From contig NZ_JAIWJY010000002.1 of NCBI RefSeq assembly GCF_028829235.1, positions 248,001-312,000 on the forward strand: DNA of 64,000 nucleotides, in the 5' to 3' direction. Positions 10,634 through 17,699 of this stretch are shown one piece after another; positions within the stretch are counted from its first letter, which is position 1; each line of letters starts with the position of its first letter. The DNA is from Tenacibaculum larymnensis (GTDB taxonomy: Bacteria > Bacteroidota > Bacteroidia > Flavobacteriales > Flavobacteriaceae). Both the position numbers and the translations under genes were made by a program. The notes under the pieces were generated by a model that saw only the letters and a program-made list of their open reading frames with translations, did no database searches and was not told the origin of the DNA.

Positions 10634-10672
10634 AAGAGTTGTGAATAGAATAAGAAGCTAATTACATTAAAT

Positions 10673-10743
10673 TTTTGTTTTCATTTGATGTAGTTATTTG
10701 AATTAATTATAAGCCAAGGAGTCATTAACCTTGGCTTTTTTTT
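10673..10743 (+). repeat. Copy B of the SusC/SusD 3' element, ending in a terminator
   Basis: Near-copy of 5574-5640. The hairpin stem is AAGCCAAGG (10711-10719) with CCTTGGCTT (10729-10737), the loop is again AGTCATTAA, and eight T follow. The final T-run overlaps the stop codon of the convergent pyrF gene, so it may also serve as the pyrF end. Confidence 0.85.
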
Positions 10744-11554
10744 ATTTTAGAATAGTTTCCATTTGTTGTTGTAGCTCCTCAGCTTTTGTAGCAGCAGCTT
10801 CAGCGAAATTAGTTCCGTTAGAAGTATAAATAACTCCACGAGAAGAATTAATTAATAGCCCTACAGTATCAGTCATTCCGTATTTGCAAACTTCTTCTAG
10901 ATTTCCTCCTTGGGCACCAACACCAGGAACTAATAAAAAGCTTTCAGGAATAATCTTTCTGATGTCAGCTAAATATTCAGCCTTGGTAGCTCCCACGACA
11001 TACATTAGGTTTTGAGAGTTTTCCCAAGATTTAGAAGTTTCAATGACTTGTTTATATAACTCTTTGCCATCAACTGTTTTTGTTTGAAAATCAAAAGCGC
11101 CTTGGTTAGAAGTTAACGCCAACAGAATGGTGTGTTTATCTTTAAAAGCTAAAAAAGGTTCAACAGAATCTTTTCCCATATATGGGGCAACAGTTACTGA
11201 ATCAAAAGCTAAATCTTCAAAAAAAGCTTTTGCATACATAGTTGAAGTGTTACCAATATCACCACGTTTAGCATCAGCAATTGTGAAAATTTCAGGATAT
11301 TTTTCGTTTAGGTAATTAATCGTTTTTTCAAGAGATTTCCATCCTTTAATACCATATGCTTCATAAAAAGCAGTGTTTGGTTTGTAAGCTACGCAAAGAT
11401 GATGCGTAGCATCAATAATAGCTTTGTTAAAGGCAAAAATGGGGTCTTCTTCTTGAAGTAAATGTGCTGGAATTTTGTCTAAATCAACATCTAATCCAAT
11501 ACATAAAAATGATTTCTTTTTTCGGATTTCTGATACAAGTTGTTGTGTTGTCAT
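10742..11554 (-). CDS. pyrF: Orotidine 5'-phosphate decarboxylase
   Basis: 270 residues, the longer bacterial (type 2) form. It catalyses OMP to UMP, the last step of de novo pyrimidine synthesis, in the cytoplasm. The substrate-binding start [12 protein letters not shown] is present, as is the catalytic [10 protein letters not shown] (residues 94-103, Lys96 with flanking aspartates). The C-terminal phosphate-binding part is [11 protein letters not shown] and [10 protein letters not shown]. It is convergent with the second SusC/SusD pair and divergent from the permease at 11618. A minus-strand TACTTTTG box at 11575-11582 is its likely promoter. Confidence 0.96.
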   Translation of the reverse strand: MTTQQLVSEIRKKKSFLCIGLDVDLDKIPAHLLQEEDPIFAFNKAIIDATHHLCVAYKPNTAFYEAYGIKGWKSLEKTINYLNEKYPEIFTIADAKRGDIGNTSTMYAKAFFEDLAFDSVTVAPYMGKDSVEPFLAFKDKHTILLALTSNQGAFDFQTKTVDGKELYKQVIETSKSWENSQNLMYVVGATKAEYLADIRKIIPESFLLVPGVGAQGGNLEEVCKYGMTDTVGLLINSSRGVIYTSNGTNFAEAAATKAEELQQQMETILK

Positions 11555-11574
11555 GTGTTGTTGTAAAAGTTAGG

Positions 11575-11582
11575 CAAAAGTA
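11575..11582 (-). promoter_or_regulatory. -7 promoter element of pyrF
   Basis: Minus strand reads TACTTTTG, an exact match to the Bacteroidota -7 consensus TAnnTTTG, 21 bases before the pyrF ATG. No good -33 TTTG is visible. Confidence 0.5.
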
Positions 11583-11603
11583 CATAAATTTAGCAGTTTC
11601 TGT

Positions 11604-11611
11604 TATCTTTG
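11604..11611 (+). promoter_or_regulatory. -7 promoter element of the permease gene, very close to its ATG
   Basis: TATCTTTG is an exact TAnnTTTG match ending only 6 bases before the ATG at 11618, which predicts an almost leaderless transcript. The -33 element is not evident. Confidence 0.5.
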
Positions 11612-11617
11612 TTACAT

Positions 11618-12694
11618 ATGTTTCAATATATCATCAACAAAATTTTTTACGGATTCTTAACACTGTTTGGAGTGGTAACAGTAATTTTTTTACTGTTCAA
11701 TATCTTACCTGGAGATCCAGCTCGTATGATGTTAGATCAACGAGAAGATACTGAACAACTACAAAATATACGAAAGAAATATGGATTTGATAAACCTGTT
11801 TTTACTCAGTACTTGTATTATTTAAATGATGTATCACCATTATCGTTCCATAGTAAAAATAAAGAGAATTATACTTTTTTATCTGAAGGAAAATACAATG
11901 CTCAATCCTTATTCTCTATAGGGAATACTGAAGTAGTAATAAAAACTCCGTATTTGCGTCAATCTTTCCAGAAGAACGGTAAAAATGTTTCTGAAGTAAT
12001 TAAAGAAACCTTACCAAATACTGCAATTTTAGCTATTGTAGCCATAACAATTGCACTGTTTTTAGGGATTGTATTAGGAATATTTTCAGCCTTATTTAAA
12101 GATACTTTTTTTGATAGACTTATAGCTGTCGTCAGTACTTTAGGAATGAGTGTACCCTCATTTTTCTCAGCTATATTGTTTGCTTGGTTTTTTGGGTTTG
12201 TGTTAAATAAATATACACATCTAGAAATGACGGGAAGTTTATATGAAGTTGATGATTTTGGTGAAGGAATGCATATTCAATGGAAGAATTTAATATTACC
12301 AGCAATAGTACTTGGAATTCGCCCGCTTGCGGTAGTAATACAGTTAATGCGTAATTCATTGTTAGAAACCTTAAGTCAAGATTATATTCGAACAGCAAAA
12401 GCTAAAGGGTTAACGATGTATCAAGTAATAAAAAAACATGCGTTGAAAAACTCATTAAATCCAGTAATAACAGCAATATCAGGGTGGTTTGCCTCGATGC
12501 TGGCCGGAGCAGTTTTTGTAGAGTATATTTTTAACTGGAACGGATTAGGGAAAGAAATAGTAAACTCGCTAAATACACTCGATTTACCTGTAATTATGGG
12601 AGCTGTTTTAGTAGTTGCTACACTATTTATAATTATAAATATTTTAGTAGATATATTATATAGTTGGTTAGATCCTCGAATAAGATTACAATAG
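11618..12694 (+). CDS. DppB/OppB-like ABC transporter permease (no partner genes nearby)
   Basis: 358 residues from the ATG at 11618; an upstream TTG at 11609 is not needed. It is the inner-membrane subunit of a peptide/nickel-type ABC importer. It opens MFQYIINKIFYGFLTLFGV, then LPGDPARMMLDQRED, typical of the DppB N-terminus. The binding-protein-dependent transport domain follows with several membrane segments and the EAA-like loop YIRTAKAKGLTMYQVIKKHA, which contacts the ATPase. No second permease, ATPase or binding protein is adjacent, so it must work with subunits encoded elsewhere. Its stop abuts the next ATG at 12695. Confidence 0.88.
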   Translation: MFQYIINKIFYGFLTLFGVVTVIFLLFNILPGDPARMMLDQREDTEQLQNIRKKYGFDKPVFTQYLYYLNDVSPLSFHSKNKENYTFLSEGKYNAQSLFSIGNTEVVIKTPYLRQSFQKNGKNVSEVIKETLPNTAILAIVAITIALFLGIVLGIFSALFKDTFFDRLIAVVSTLGMSVPSFFSAILFAWFFGFVLNKYTHLEMTGSLYEVDDFGEGMHIQWKNLILPAIVLGIRPLAVVIQLMRNSLLETLSQDYIRTAKAKGLTMYQVIKKHALKNSLNPVITAISGWFASMLAGAVFVEYIFNWNGLGKEIVNSLNTLDLPVIMGAVLVVATLFIIINILVDILYSWLDPRIRLQ

Positions 12695-13177
12695 ATGAGA
12701 GCATTTTTTTTATTGATTACCATAGTTTTTTTATCAAGTTGTGCTGTGTTTCAACCTAAAGAATTCACGTTAGAACCTCTAAATGAAGAATTACTGACTT
12801 TAGATAGAAAACCAATTTTATTCAAAGAAGTTTTAGAGAAAAATAAAGGTAAAAAGGTATTTGTACAAGTATTTGCAACTTACTGTCCTTACAGTCAACG
12901 TAGTTTTAAAGATGTACTCAATTTTCAGAAGAAAAATCCAGAACTTGCGTATATTTTTCTATCAGTAGATCATTCATATCATGATTGGAAAAGAGGCTTA
13001 GAAAGCATTCCTGTAAAAGGTCAACACTATTACATTCAAAAAAAAGGAAAAGGAGCGCTTGGCGAGTTTTTAAAATTAAAAACGATTCCGAGATTTTTAG
13101 TAATTGATGAAGAAGGTAAAATTAGCGTGTATAAATCATCTAAAGTGTCAGATAAGCTCCAAAACAAAGTACAATAG
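12695..13177 (+). CDS. Thioredoxin-like lipoprotein with a single active-site cysteine (CPYS)
   Basis: 160 residues. The lipoprotein signal ends at Cys16 (FLSSCAVF). A thioredoxin/TlpA-like fold follows, with VFVQVFATYCPYSQRSF at residues 55-71. The active site is CPYS (64-67), so the resolving cysteine is replaced by serine and it cannot act as an ordinary dithiol reductase. A conserved cis-proline segment, TIPRFLVIDEEGKI, is present. It starts directly after the permease stop and is followed one base later by a close paralogue with an intact CPDC, so this is a tandem duplication. A peroxidase, monothiol or binding role is possible. Confidence 0.8.
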   Translation: MRAFFLLITIVFLSSCAVFQPKEFTLEPLNEELLTLDRKPILFKEVLEKNKGKKVFVQVFATYCPYSQRSFKDVLNFQKKNPELAYIFLSVDHSYHDWKRGLESIPVKGQHYYIQKKGKGALGEFLKLKTIPRFLVIDEEGKISVYKSSKVSDKLQNKVQ

Positions 13178-13178
13178 C

Positions 13179-13673
13179 ATGAAAAAAATAATAATAGTAG
13201 CTTTTATTGGATTAACGTTATTCGGTTGTTCAAAAGAAAGCCCAAGTCATTTCTCTACAGAAGCGTTGGAGGATGTTTTTACTTCTTTAGAAGGAAAAGA
13301 GGTTTCATTCAGTGAAATCTTAGAAAAACACAAAGGGAAGAAGATATTAATAGATATTTGGGCTTCTTGGTGTCCAGATTGTTTAAAAAGTATTCCTGAA
13401 GTACAGAAGGTACAAGAAGATTACGGAGGAGCTAGATATATTTTTTTATCCTTAGATAGAAATAAGACCGATTGGAAAAATGGTATTGAACGCCTAAATA
13501 TAAGAGGAGATCATTATTTTATAGAATCAGGATGGGAAGGCAAGTTTGGTAAGTTTTTAGGTTTAGATTGGATACCAAGGTTTTTAGTTATAGACGAAAA
13601 TGGAAAAATAATTGTTTTTGATGCTACAAAAGCCACCGATAAATTAATTCGTCAAAGCCTAGAAAAAATGTAA
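13179..13673 (+). CDS. TlpA/thioredoxin-like lipoprotein with CPDC active site
   Basis: 164 residues from the ATG at 13179; the start is fixed by the lipobox TLFGC (Cys17). The thioredoxin fold contains ILIDIWASWCPDCLKSIPE with redox cysteines C65 and C68, followed by WIPRFLVIDENGKI with the cis-proline. It is anchored by lipid on the periplasmic side, where it would reduce disulfides. It is the paralogue of the upstream CPYS protein, which shares the EILEKHKGKK-like and DWKNGIERLNIRGDHYFI segments. Its stop codon is the first three bases of a TAATTTTG promoter box for tpiA. Confidence 0.87.
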   Translation: MKKIIIVAFIGLTLFGCSKESPSHFSTEALEDVFTSLEGKEVSFSEILEKHKGKKILIDIWASWCPDCLKSIPEVQKVQEDYGGARYIFLSLDRNKTDWKNGIERLNIRGDHYFIESGWEGKFGKFLGLDWIPRFLVIDENGKIIVFDATKATDKLIRQSLEKM

Positions 13674-13678
13674 TTTTG
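13671..13678 (+). promoter_or_regulatory. Possible tpiA -7 element overlapping the upstream stop codon
   Basis: TAATTTTG matches TAnnTTTG exactly, with the TAA being the stop of the preceding gene, 36 bases before the tpiA GTG. No TTTG is present at -33. Confidence 0.4.
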
Positions 13679-13714
13679 CAAACACAAAATCAATAACCAG
13701 AAAAAATAATACAC

Positions 13715-14473
13715 GTGAGACAAAAAATAGTTGCAGGTAACTGGAAGATGAATAAAAACCTTGATGAAGCAAAAGTATTAATCGAGGGAATAAAGAAAGA
13801 AGTACAAGCTGGTTTAGAAGAAGGTACTAGAGTAATAATTGCTCCTAGTTTTGTAAACCTACAATCAGCAGTTAAAAACACTGAAGATTCGGTTGTAGAG
13901 GTTGCCGCACAAAACATGCATCAATCTAAAAGTGGAGCGTATACAGGAGAGGTTTCTGCAGATATGTTAACGAATTTAGGTGTTAACATAGTAATTTTAG
14001 GACACTCTGAGCGTAGAGAATATTTTGGTGAAACTGATGAGTTATTAGCTCAAAAGGTAGATGCTGCTTTAGAAAACAAATTAGAGGTTGTTTTTTGTTT
14101 TGGGGAATTGTTAGAAGATAGAAAGTCTGGAAATCACTTTAAAGTAGTTGAAAACCAACTTAAAAAAGCGTTGTTTCATCTTAAAGAAGCTGATTTTAAA
14201 AATATTATTTTAGCGTATGAACCAGTTTGGGCAATTGGTACAGGAGAAACAGCTTCGCCTGAGCAAGCGCAAGAAATACATGCTTTTGTAAGAGAGCTTT
14301 TAGCAAAAAAGTATGGAGCAGAAACAGCCAATGCTATTTCAATTTTATACGGAGGAAGTGTAAAGCCTTCTAATGCTAAAGAAATTTTTTCTAAGTCAGA
14401 TGTAGATGGAGGTTTAATAGGTGGAGCAGCATTAAAAGCTGAAGATTTTGCAGCAATAATTAAATCAATTTAA
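13715..14473 (+). CDS. tpiA: Triosephosphate isomerase
   Basis: 252 residues with a GTG start, chosen because the protein must begin MRQKIVAGNWKMNK. It interconverts dihydroxyacetone phosphate and glyceraldehyde 3-phosphate in glycolysis. Lys11 (NWKMNK), His97 (ILGHSERREYFGE) and Glu169 (LAYEPVWAIGTG) are the catalytic residues, and the phosphate loop is ISILYGGSVKPSN. The length is normal. The stop overlaps the prmA start by one base (TAATG), so translation is probably coupled. Confidence 0.98.
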   Translation: MRQKIVAGNWKMNKNLDEAKVLIEGIKKEVQAGLEEGTRVIIAPSFVNLQSAVKNTEDSVVEVAAQNMHQSKSGAYTGEVSADMLTNLGVNIVILGHSERREYFGETDELLAQKVDAALENKLEVVFCFGELLEDRKSGNHFKVVENQLKKALFHLKEADFKNIILAYEPVWAIGTGETASPEQAQEIHAFVRELLAKKYGAETANAISILYGGSVKPSNAKEIFSKSDVDGGLIGGAALKAEDFAAIIKSI

Positions 14474-15306
14474 TGGATAATATTTATATAGAATATACTT
14501 TTGAAGTAACACCAAAAGAACCAACTACAGAAATTTTAATAGCTGAATTGGGGTCTTTAGGGTTTGAAAGTTTTGTTGAAAACGAAAATGGGGTAGTAGC
14601 GTATATTCAAAAAGATGATTGGAGCGAAACTATTTTAGAAGATGTTTTTGTTCTAAATTCAGAAGAATTTTCAATTCAATACGAGCATAAAGAAATAGAA
14701 CAAACTAATTGGAATGCGGAATGGGAAAAGAACTTCAATCCTATTCAAGTAGATGACTTGGTAAGCATTAGAGCTCCGTTTCATGAGAACCCAAATTTGC
14801 CATACGACATTGTTATCGAACCTAAAATGAGTTTTGGTACAGGACACCATGAAACTACACACATGATGGTACAACATTTAATCAATTTAGATGTAACAGA
14901 TAAAAAAGTTTTAGATATGGGGTGTGGAACAGGTATTTTAGCAATTTTTGCTGAAATGAAAGGAGCACAGCCTATTGATGCTATAGATATAGATGCTTGG
15001 TGTTATGAAAACTCATTAGAAAATGTAGAAAGAAATAACTGTAAGTATATTTCAGTTTATGAAGGAGATGCATCACTTTTAGAAGGAAAAAAGTATGATG
15101 TTATAATAGCAAATATCAACCGTAATATTTTACTAAATGATATGCAAACGTATACAAATTGTTTAACTGAAAAAGGAGTTTTATTATTAAGCGGATTTTA
15201 TAGTGAAGATATTCCAGTGATTGATAATGAGGTATCTAAGTACAGTTTAACATTAAAAGATACCATAAAAAGAAATAATTGGGTAGCTTTGCAGTATCAA
15301 AAATAA
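14473..15306 (+). CDS. prmA: Ribosomal protein L11 methyltransferase
   Basis: 277 residues. It is an S-adenosylmethionine-dependent enzyme that methylates ribosomal protein L11. The N-terminal L11-recognition domain is followed by the linker motif EPKMSFGTGHHETTH (117-131) and the SAM-binding VLDMGCGTGILAIF (146-159). The catalytic-region segment is IIANINRNILL. It overlaps tpiA by one base and is followed five bases later by clpS, making a tpiA-prmA-clpS operon. Confidence 0.96.
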   Translation: MDNIYIEYTFEVTPKEPTTEILIAELGSLGFESFVENENGVVAYIQKDDWSETILEDVFVLNSEEFSIQYEHKEIEQTNWNAEWEKNFNPIQVDDLVSIRAPFHENPNLPYDIVIEPKMSFGTGHHETTHMMVQHLINLDVTDKKVLDMGCGTGILAIFAEMKGAQPIDAIDIDAWCYENSLENVERNNCKYISVYEGDASLLEGKKYDVIIANINRNILLNDMQTYTNCLTEKGVLLLSGFYSEDIPVIDNEVSKYSLTLKDTIKRNNWVALQYQK

Positions 15307-15311
15307 AACAA

Positions 15312-15587
15312 ATGAGTACGATAGAAAAAATTCAAGAAGAGCTTGATGTTTTATTAAATGAAACAAGAAAGCATGAAATTGTTTTACATAATGATGATGT
15401 AAATACCTTTGATTTTGTAATTGATAGTCTTGTAACCGTATGTGATCATACATTAGAGCAAGCAGAGCAATGTACTATTTTAGTGCATTATAAAGGGAAA
15501 TGCTCGGTTAAGACAGGAGAGTATAAAGATTTAGAACCAAGATGCTCTAAGTTATTAGAGTTAGGTTTATCAGCAGAGATAGTGTAA
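15312..15587 (+). CDS. clpS: ATP-dependent Clp protease adaptor ClpS
   Basis: 91 residues from the ATG at 15312. It delivers N-end-rule substrates to ClpAP/ClpCP. The family core is readable: HEIVLHNDDVNTFDFVIDSL (the NDD segment and the region that grips the N-degron), then EQAEQCTILVHYKGKCSVKTG and a C-terminal helix. It is the usual length for the family. It sits five bases after prmA and two bases before a small unknown gene. Confidence 0.93.
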   Translation: MSTIEKIQEELDVLLNETRKHEIVLHNDDVNTFDFVIDSLVTVCDHTLEQAEQCTILVHYKGKCSVKTGEYKDLEPRCSKLLELGLSAEIV

Positions 15588-15589
15588 GA

Positions 15590-15862
15590 ATGGAGAACAT
15601 TTTTAGGTATTACGAATTTTCAGAATTTTTTAAAGATAGCTCAGGAACGTTTCAAGAAAATGAAATAAGCTTTTCGGAACTGAACAAAGAGCATTTTTTA
15701 ATTTTTGAAAAGAAAGATTCAGAATATAACTTGTACGTATCAAAATACAGCTCAAAAAAGGGTATAGGAAATGAACCTCCAGAAATATTAGAATTATTGG
15801 TAGAAAACTATGATAAATCTATACCGGAACACAGAATAGTACTTAGAAAATACTTGTATTAA
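15590..15862 (+). CDS. Small protein of unknown function
   Basis: 90 residues, beginning MENIFRYYEFSEFFKDSSG and ending HRIVLRKYLY. It starts two bases after the clpS stop and is followed by a strong terminator, so it is the last gene of the tpiA-prmA-clpS operon. It is soluble, with many charged and aromatic residues and no signal peptide. I do not recognise a family. Confidence 0.7.
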   Translation: MENIFRYYEFSEFFKDSSGTFQENEISFSELNKEHFLIFEKKDSEYNLYVSKYSSKKGIGNEPPEILELLVENYDKSIPEHRIVLRKYLY

Positions 15863-15891
15863 AAACTCAAAAACTTTTTTGAGTTTTTTTT
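15861..15891 (+). terminator. Terminator of the tpiA-prmA-clpS operon
   Basis: AAAAACTCAAAAA pairs with TTTTTTGAGTTTTT and runs into a T-tract. It begins at the last base of the stop region of the 90-residue gene. Confidence 0.85.
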
Positions 15892-15986
15892 ATGCTTTTA
15901 GGTGACCAATTAAAAATAATGGTGTCATAATAGTGTAGGCAAAAGAAAAGAATACAAATTCATTAAAAATATTACCCTTTAAATAC

Positions 15987-16029
15987 AAAACTTCTCTTTT
16001 CTGCTTAAAGCTTACAAAGAGAAGTTTTT
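15987..16029 (+). terminator. Strong 13-bp hairpin with T-tail
   Basis: AAAACTTCTCTTT (15987-15999) pairs perfectly with AAAGAGAAGTTTT (16016-16028) around a 16-base loop containing GCTTAAAGC. It stands 100 bases beyond the nearest gene end, so it probably terminates a non-coding transcript or acts as a second barrier. Confidence 0.55.
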
Positions 16030-16081
16030 AAAGGATTAAAAATAGTAGTAGTTAGTTTTTATACTAAGTTTGGTTAGACGA

Positions 16082-16114
16082 AAAGGCCTTAAGCGGAAGT
16101 TTAAGGTCTTTTTT
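16082..16114 (+). terminator. Third consecutive terminator-like hairpin
   Basis: AAAGGCCTTAA pairs with TTAAGGTCTTT (one G-U pair) around GCGGAAG and is followed by a T-run at 16108-16114. No gene ends nearby. Confidence 0.55.
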
Positions 16115-16334
16115 ATTGTGTTCTTTTAACTTAAAAATAATTAAGACTTTGTAAAAAAGAATGAAAAAAGATGTATCTTTATATAGATGAAATAGTAATA
16201 ATAAAAGCCTATGTAACATCATTTTCTTTAAGTGCCACGAGCATAACTAAAAGCTAGTTTTTGCTAAAAGAAACTTGGACTTGTTGTGGTTAATATCCAA
16301 GATGAAAGTTTATTAATTAAAATTTTTAAAGAAA

Positions 16335-16664
16335 ATGAAGAGTACATTTATAAAAACAGTTTTTATATTATTTATTGGGGCAAGTTTGGCTTTCACAACT
16401 AAACAAAATAAACTTATAGACCCTATAAAAACTGTAGCAATTTTTCAAGGTTATGATGAGTATGGTTATACTTTTTCGTTTGAAGACGAAGAGGGAGATG
16501 AAGATGTAATTACTTTTGAAACTATATCAGAGAAAATATTAAAAATTTATAATTTAAAAGATGATAAATTTGTAGAACAGAAGTTTGAAATTACGTATGA
16601 TTATAAGGTATCAGACGATGAAATTGAAACTCCTGTTTTACAATCAATAAAAAAAATAGAATAA
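16335..16664 (+). CDS. Secreted small acidic protein, paralogue of the gene at 17132
   Basis: 109 residues. A signal peptide spans about 1-20 (FILFIGASLAFT). The mature part is acidic and resembles the 86-residue protein encoded at 17132-17392. Both carry a GY...Y-F-E segment, then a stretch around EKILKIYNLK or KKNLEHLDLK, then FEITY followed by an acidic tail. One paralogue is exported and the other is not. The next gene follows after two bases. The function is unknown; the fold may be a small beta-sheet domain. Confidence 0.7.
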   Translation: MKSTFIKTVFILFIGASLAFTTKQNKLIDPIKTVAIFQGYDEYGYTFSFEDEEGDEDVITFETISEKILKIYNLKDDKFVEQKFEITYDYKVSDDEIETPVLQSIKKIE

Positions 16665-16666
16665 TT

Positions 16667-17092
16667 ATGAGTATTGTAGATTTATACGAATCAAGTAAGC
16701 ATAGAAATAATGTAGCTCACTTTAGTGCTATTGTAAATCTTGCTATTATTGATGGAGATTTAAATGAAGATGAAGAAAAATTAGTAAATCGTTTTGCTAG
16801 AAAATTAGACATTACGGAAGCAGAGTACAAAGAAATAGTAGAAAACTCAAAAAAATATCCAGTAGTGCCACAAGCAAAAACTGATGATAGGTTGGAGCGT
16901 TTACTAGATTTATTCAAAATAATTTATTCAGATCATGAAATAGATGAGGCTGAGTTAAAATTAATTTTGAGATATGCTATTCAGCTAGGTTTTTCTCAAG
17001 AAAGAGCAGAAGAGATAATCTCTAAAACCACAAAGGTTTTTAGTGGTAAGATAGATTTAGATCAGTATAAATCAATACTAAGTATATTATAA
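16667..17092 (+). CDS. TerB-like helical protein
   Basis: 141 residues, soluble. The repeated pattern VNLAIIDGDLNEDEEKLVNRF and IIYSDHEIDEAELKLILRYA (acidic D-G-D/N-E-D-E turns between helices) is characteristic of the TerB/DjlA-like fold, which often occurs in stress-related and metal-linked proteins. The molecular role of stand-alone TerB proteins is not settled. It starts two bases after the secreted protein at 16335 and ends at a bidirectional terminator. Confidence 0.75.
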   Translation: MSIVDLYESSKHRNNVAHFSAIVNLAIIDGDLNEDEEKLVNRFARKLDITEAEYKEIVENSKKYPVVPQAKTDDRLERLLDLFKIIYSDHEIDEAELKLILRYAIQLGFSQERAEEIISKTTKVFSGKIDLDQYKSILSIL

Positions 17093-17098
17093 AAAGTT

Positions 17099-17133
17099 AA
17101 ATCCCATTCTAAAGAGAATGGGATTTGTTTTTT
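17099..17133. terminator. Bidirectional terminator between convergent genes
   Basis: AAATCCCATTCT (17099-17110), loop AAAG, then AGAATGGGATTT (17115-17126) and GTTTTTT. It serves the plus-strand TerB-like gene and, read backwards, the end of the minus-strand operon at 17132. Confidence 0.85.
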
Positions 17134-17392
17134 AAAGTGGTTGTATGTTTTCTAACTTAAAAATTACAAGATCTTCATCATCTACATCATCAAAAATTTC
17201 TTTATACGTAATTTCAAAACTTTTATTTTTTAGAGATGAAGATTTTAAATCCAAATGTTCAAGATTCTTTTTGTTGATTTGTTCAAAGTCAATAATATCT
17301 CCGTTTTCTAATTCAAAAACATAATAGCCGTTTGTGTATCCTTGATAAACGCCGACTAATGTAACTGTTTGTTGTGAGTTATAATAAGCCAT
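17132..17392 (-). CDS. Small cytoplasmic protein, paralogue of the gene at 16335
   Basis: 86 residues, last gene of the minus-strand polyamine operon. It begins MAYYNSQQTVTLVGVYQGYT and contains NGYYVFELENGDIIDFEQI, then KNKSFEITYKE and an acidic DDVDDEDLV stretch. It aligns by eye with the mature part of the secreted protein at 16335 but has no signal peptide. No known family recognised. Confidence 0.65.
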   Translation of the reverse strand: MAYYNSQQTVTLVGVYQGYTNGYYVFELENGDIIDFEQINKKNLEHLDLKSSSLKNKSFEITYKEIFDDVDDEDLVIFKLENIQPL

Positions 17393-17413
17393 GGTTTAAA
17401 TACAATTTACTAT

Positions 17414-17695
17414 TTATTCATTATCGAAATCATCAGTTATTTCAATTTCATCAAAAGTATCATCATTATCTTCATCATCAGTTTCATGATCTTCCATAGA
17501 TTGTTGTAACTGAGAACTTATTTTTACTAAAAAAAGAGTGTCTTCAGTATTTACTTCTACAGCTTTTACTGTTTCTCCTTTACTGTTTTTAAAGGAAATA
17601 ATGTCCGAATGATCATATCCATCAGGATATCTCTCTACTAATAGATCTAAAATATCAGTAGTTAACTTAGCATAGTCTACAATAACTCTTTTCAT
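17414..17695 (-). CDS. Small acidic-tailed protein in the polyamine operon
   Basis: 93 residues. The first 60 residues look folded (MKRVIVDYAKLTTDILDLLV, then RYPDGYDHSDIISFKNSKGE). The last 25 are almost all Asp/Glu with a few hydrophobics, so probably disordered. It starts four bases after the deoxyhypusine-synthase-like gene, so it is co-transcribed. Function unknown; a partner of the polyamine enzymes is only an inference from position. Confidence 0.65.
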   Translation of the reverse strand: MKRVIVDYAKLTTDILDLLVERYPDGYDHSDIISFKNSKGETVKAVEVNTEDTLFLVKISSQLQQSMEDHETDDEDNDDTFDEIEITDDFDNE

Positions 17696-17699
17696 AAGG

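Larger units (their letters stand above)
15863..16334. other. Hairpin-rich intergenic region, possible small RNA
   Basis: 472 bases without an open frame. After the operon terminator there are two more hairpins with T-tails at 15987-16029 and 16082-16114. A possible promoter (TTTG at 16148-16151, then TATCTTTA at 16174-16181, spacer 22) lies in front of the gene at 16335, leaving a leader of about 150 bases. The repeated hairpins suggest a short independent transcript ending near 16114, but no known RNA family is recognisable. Confidence 0.4.
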
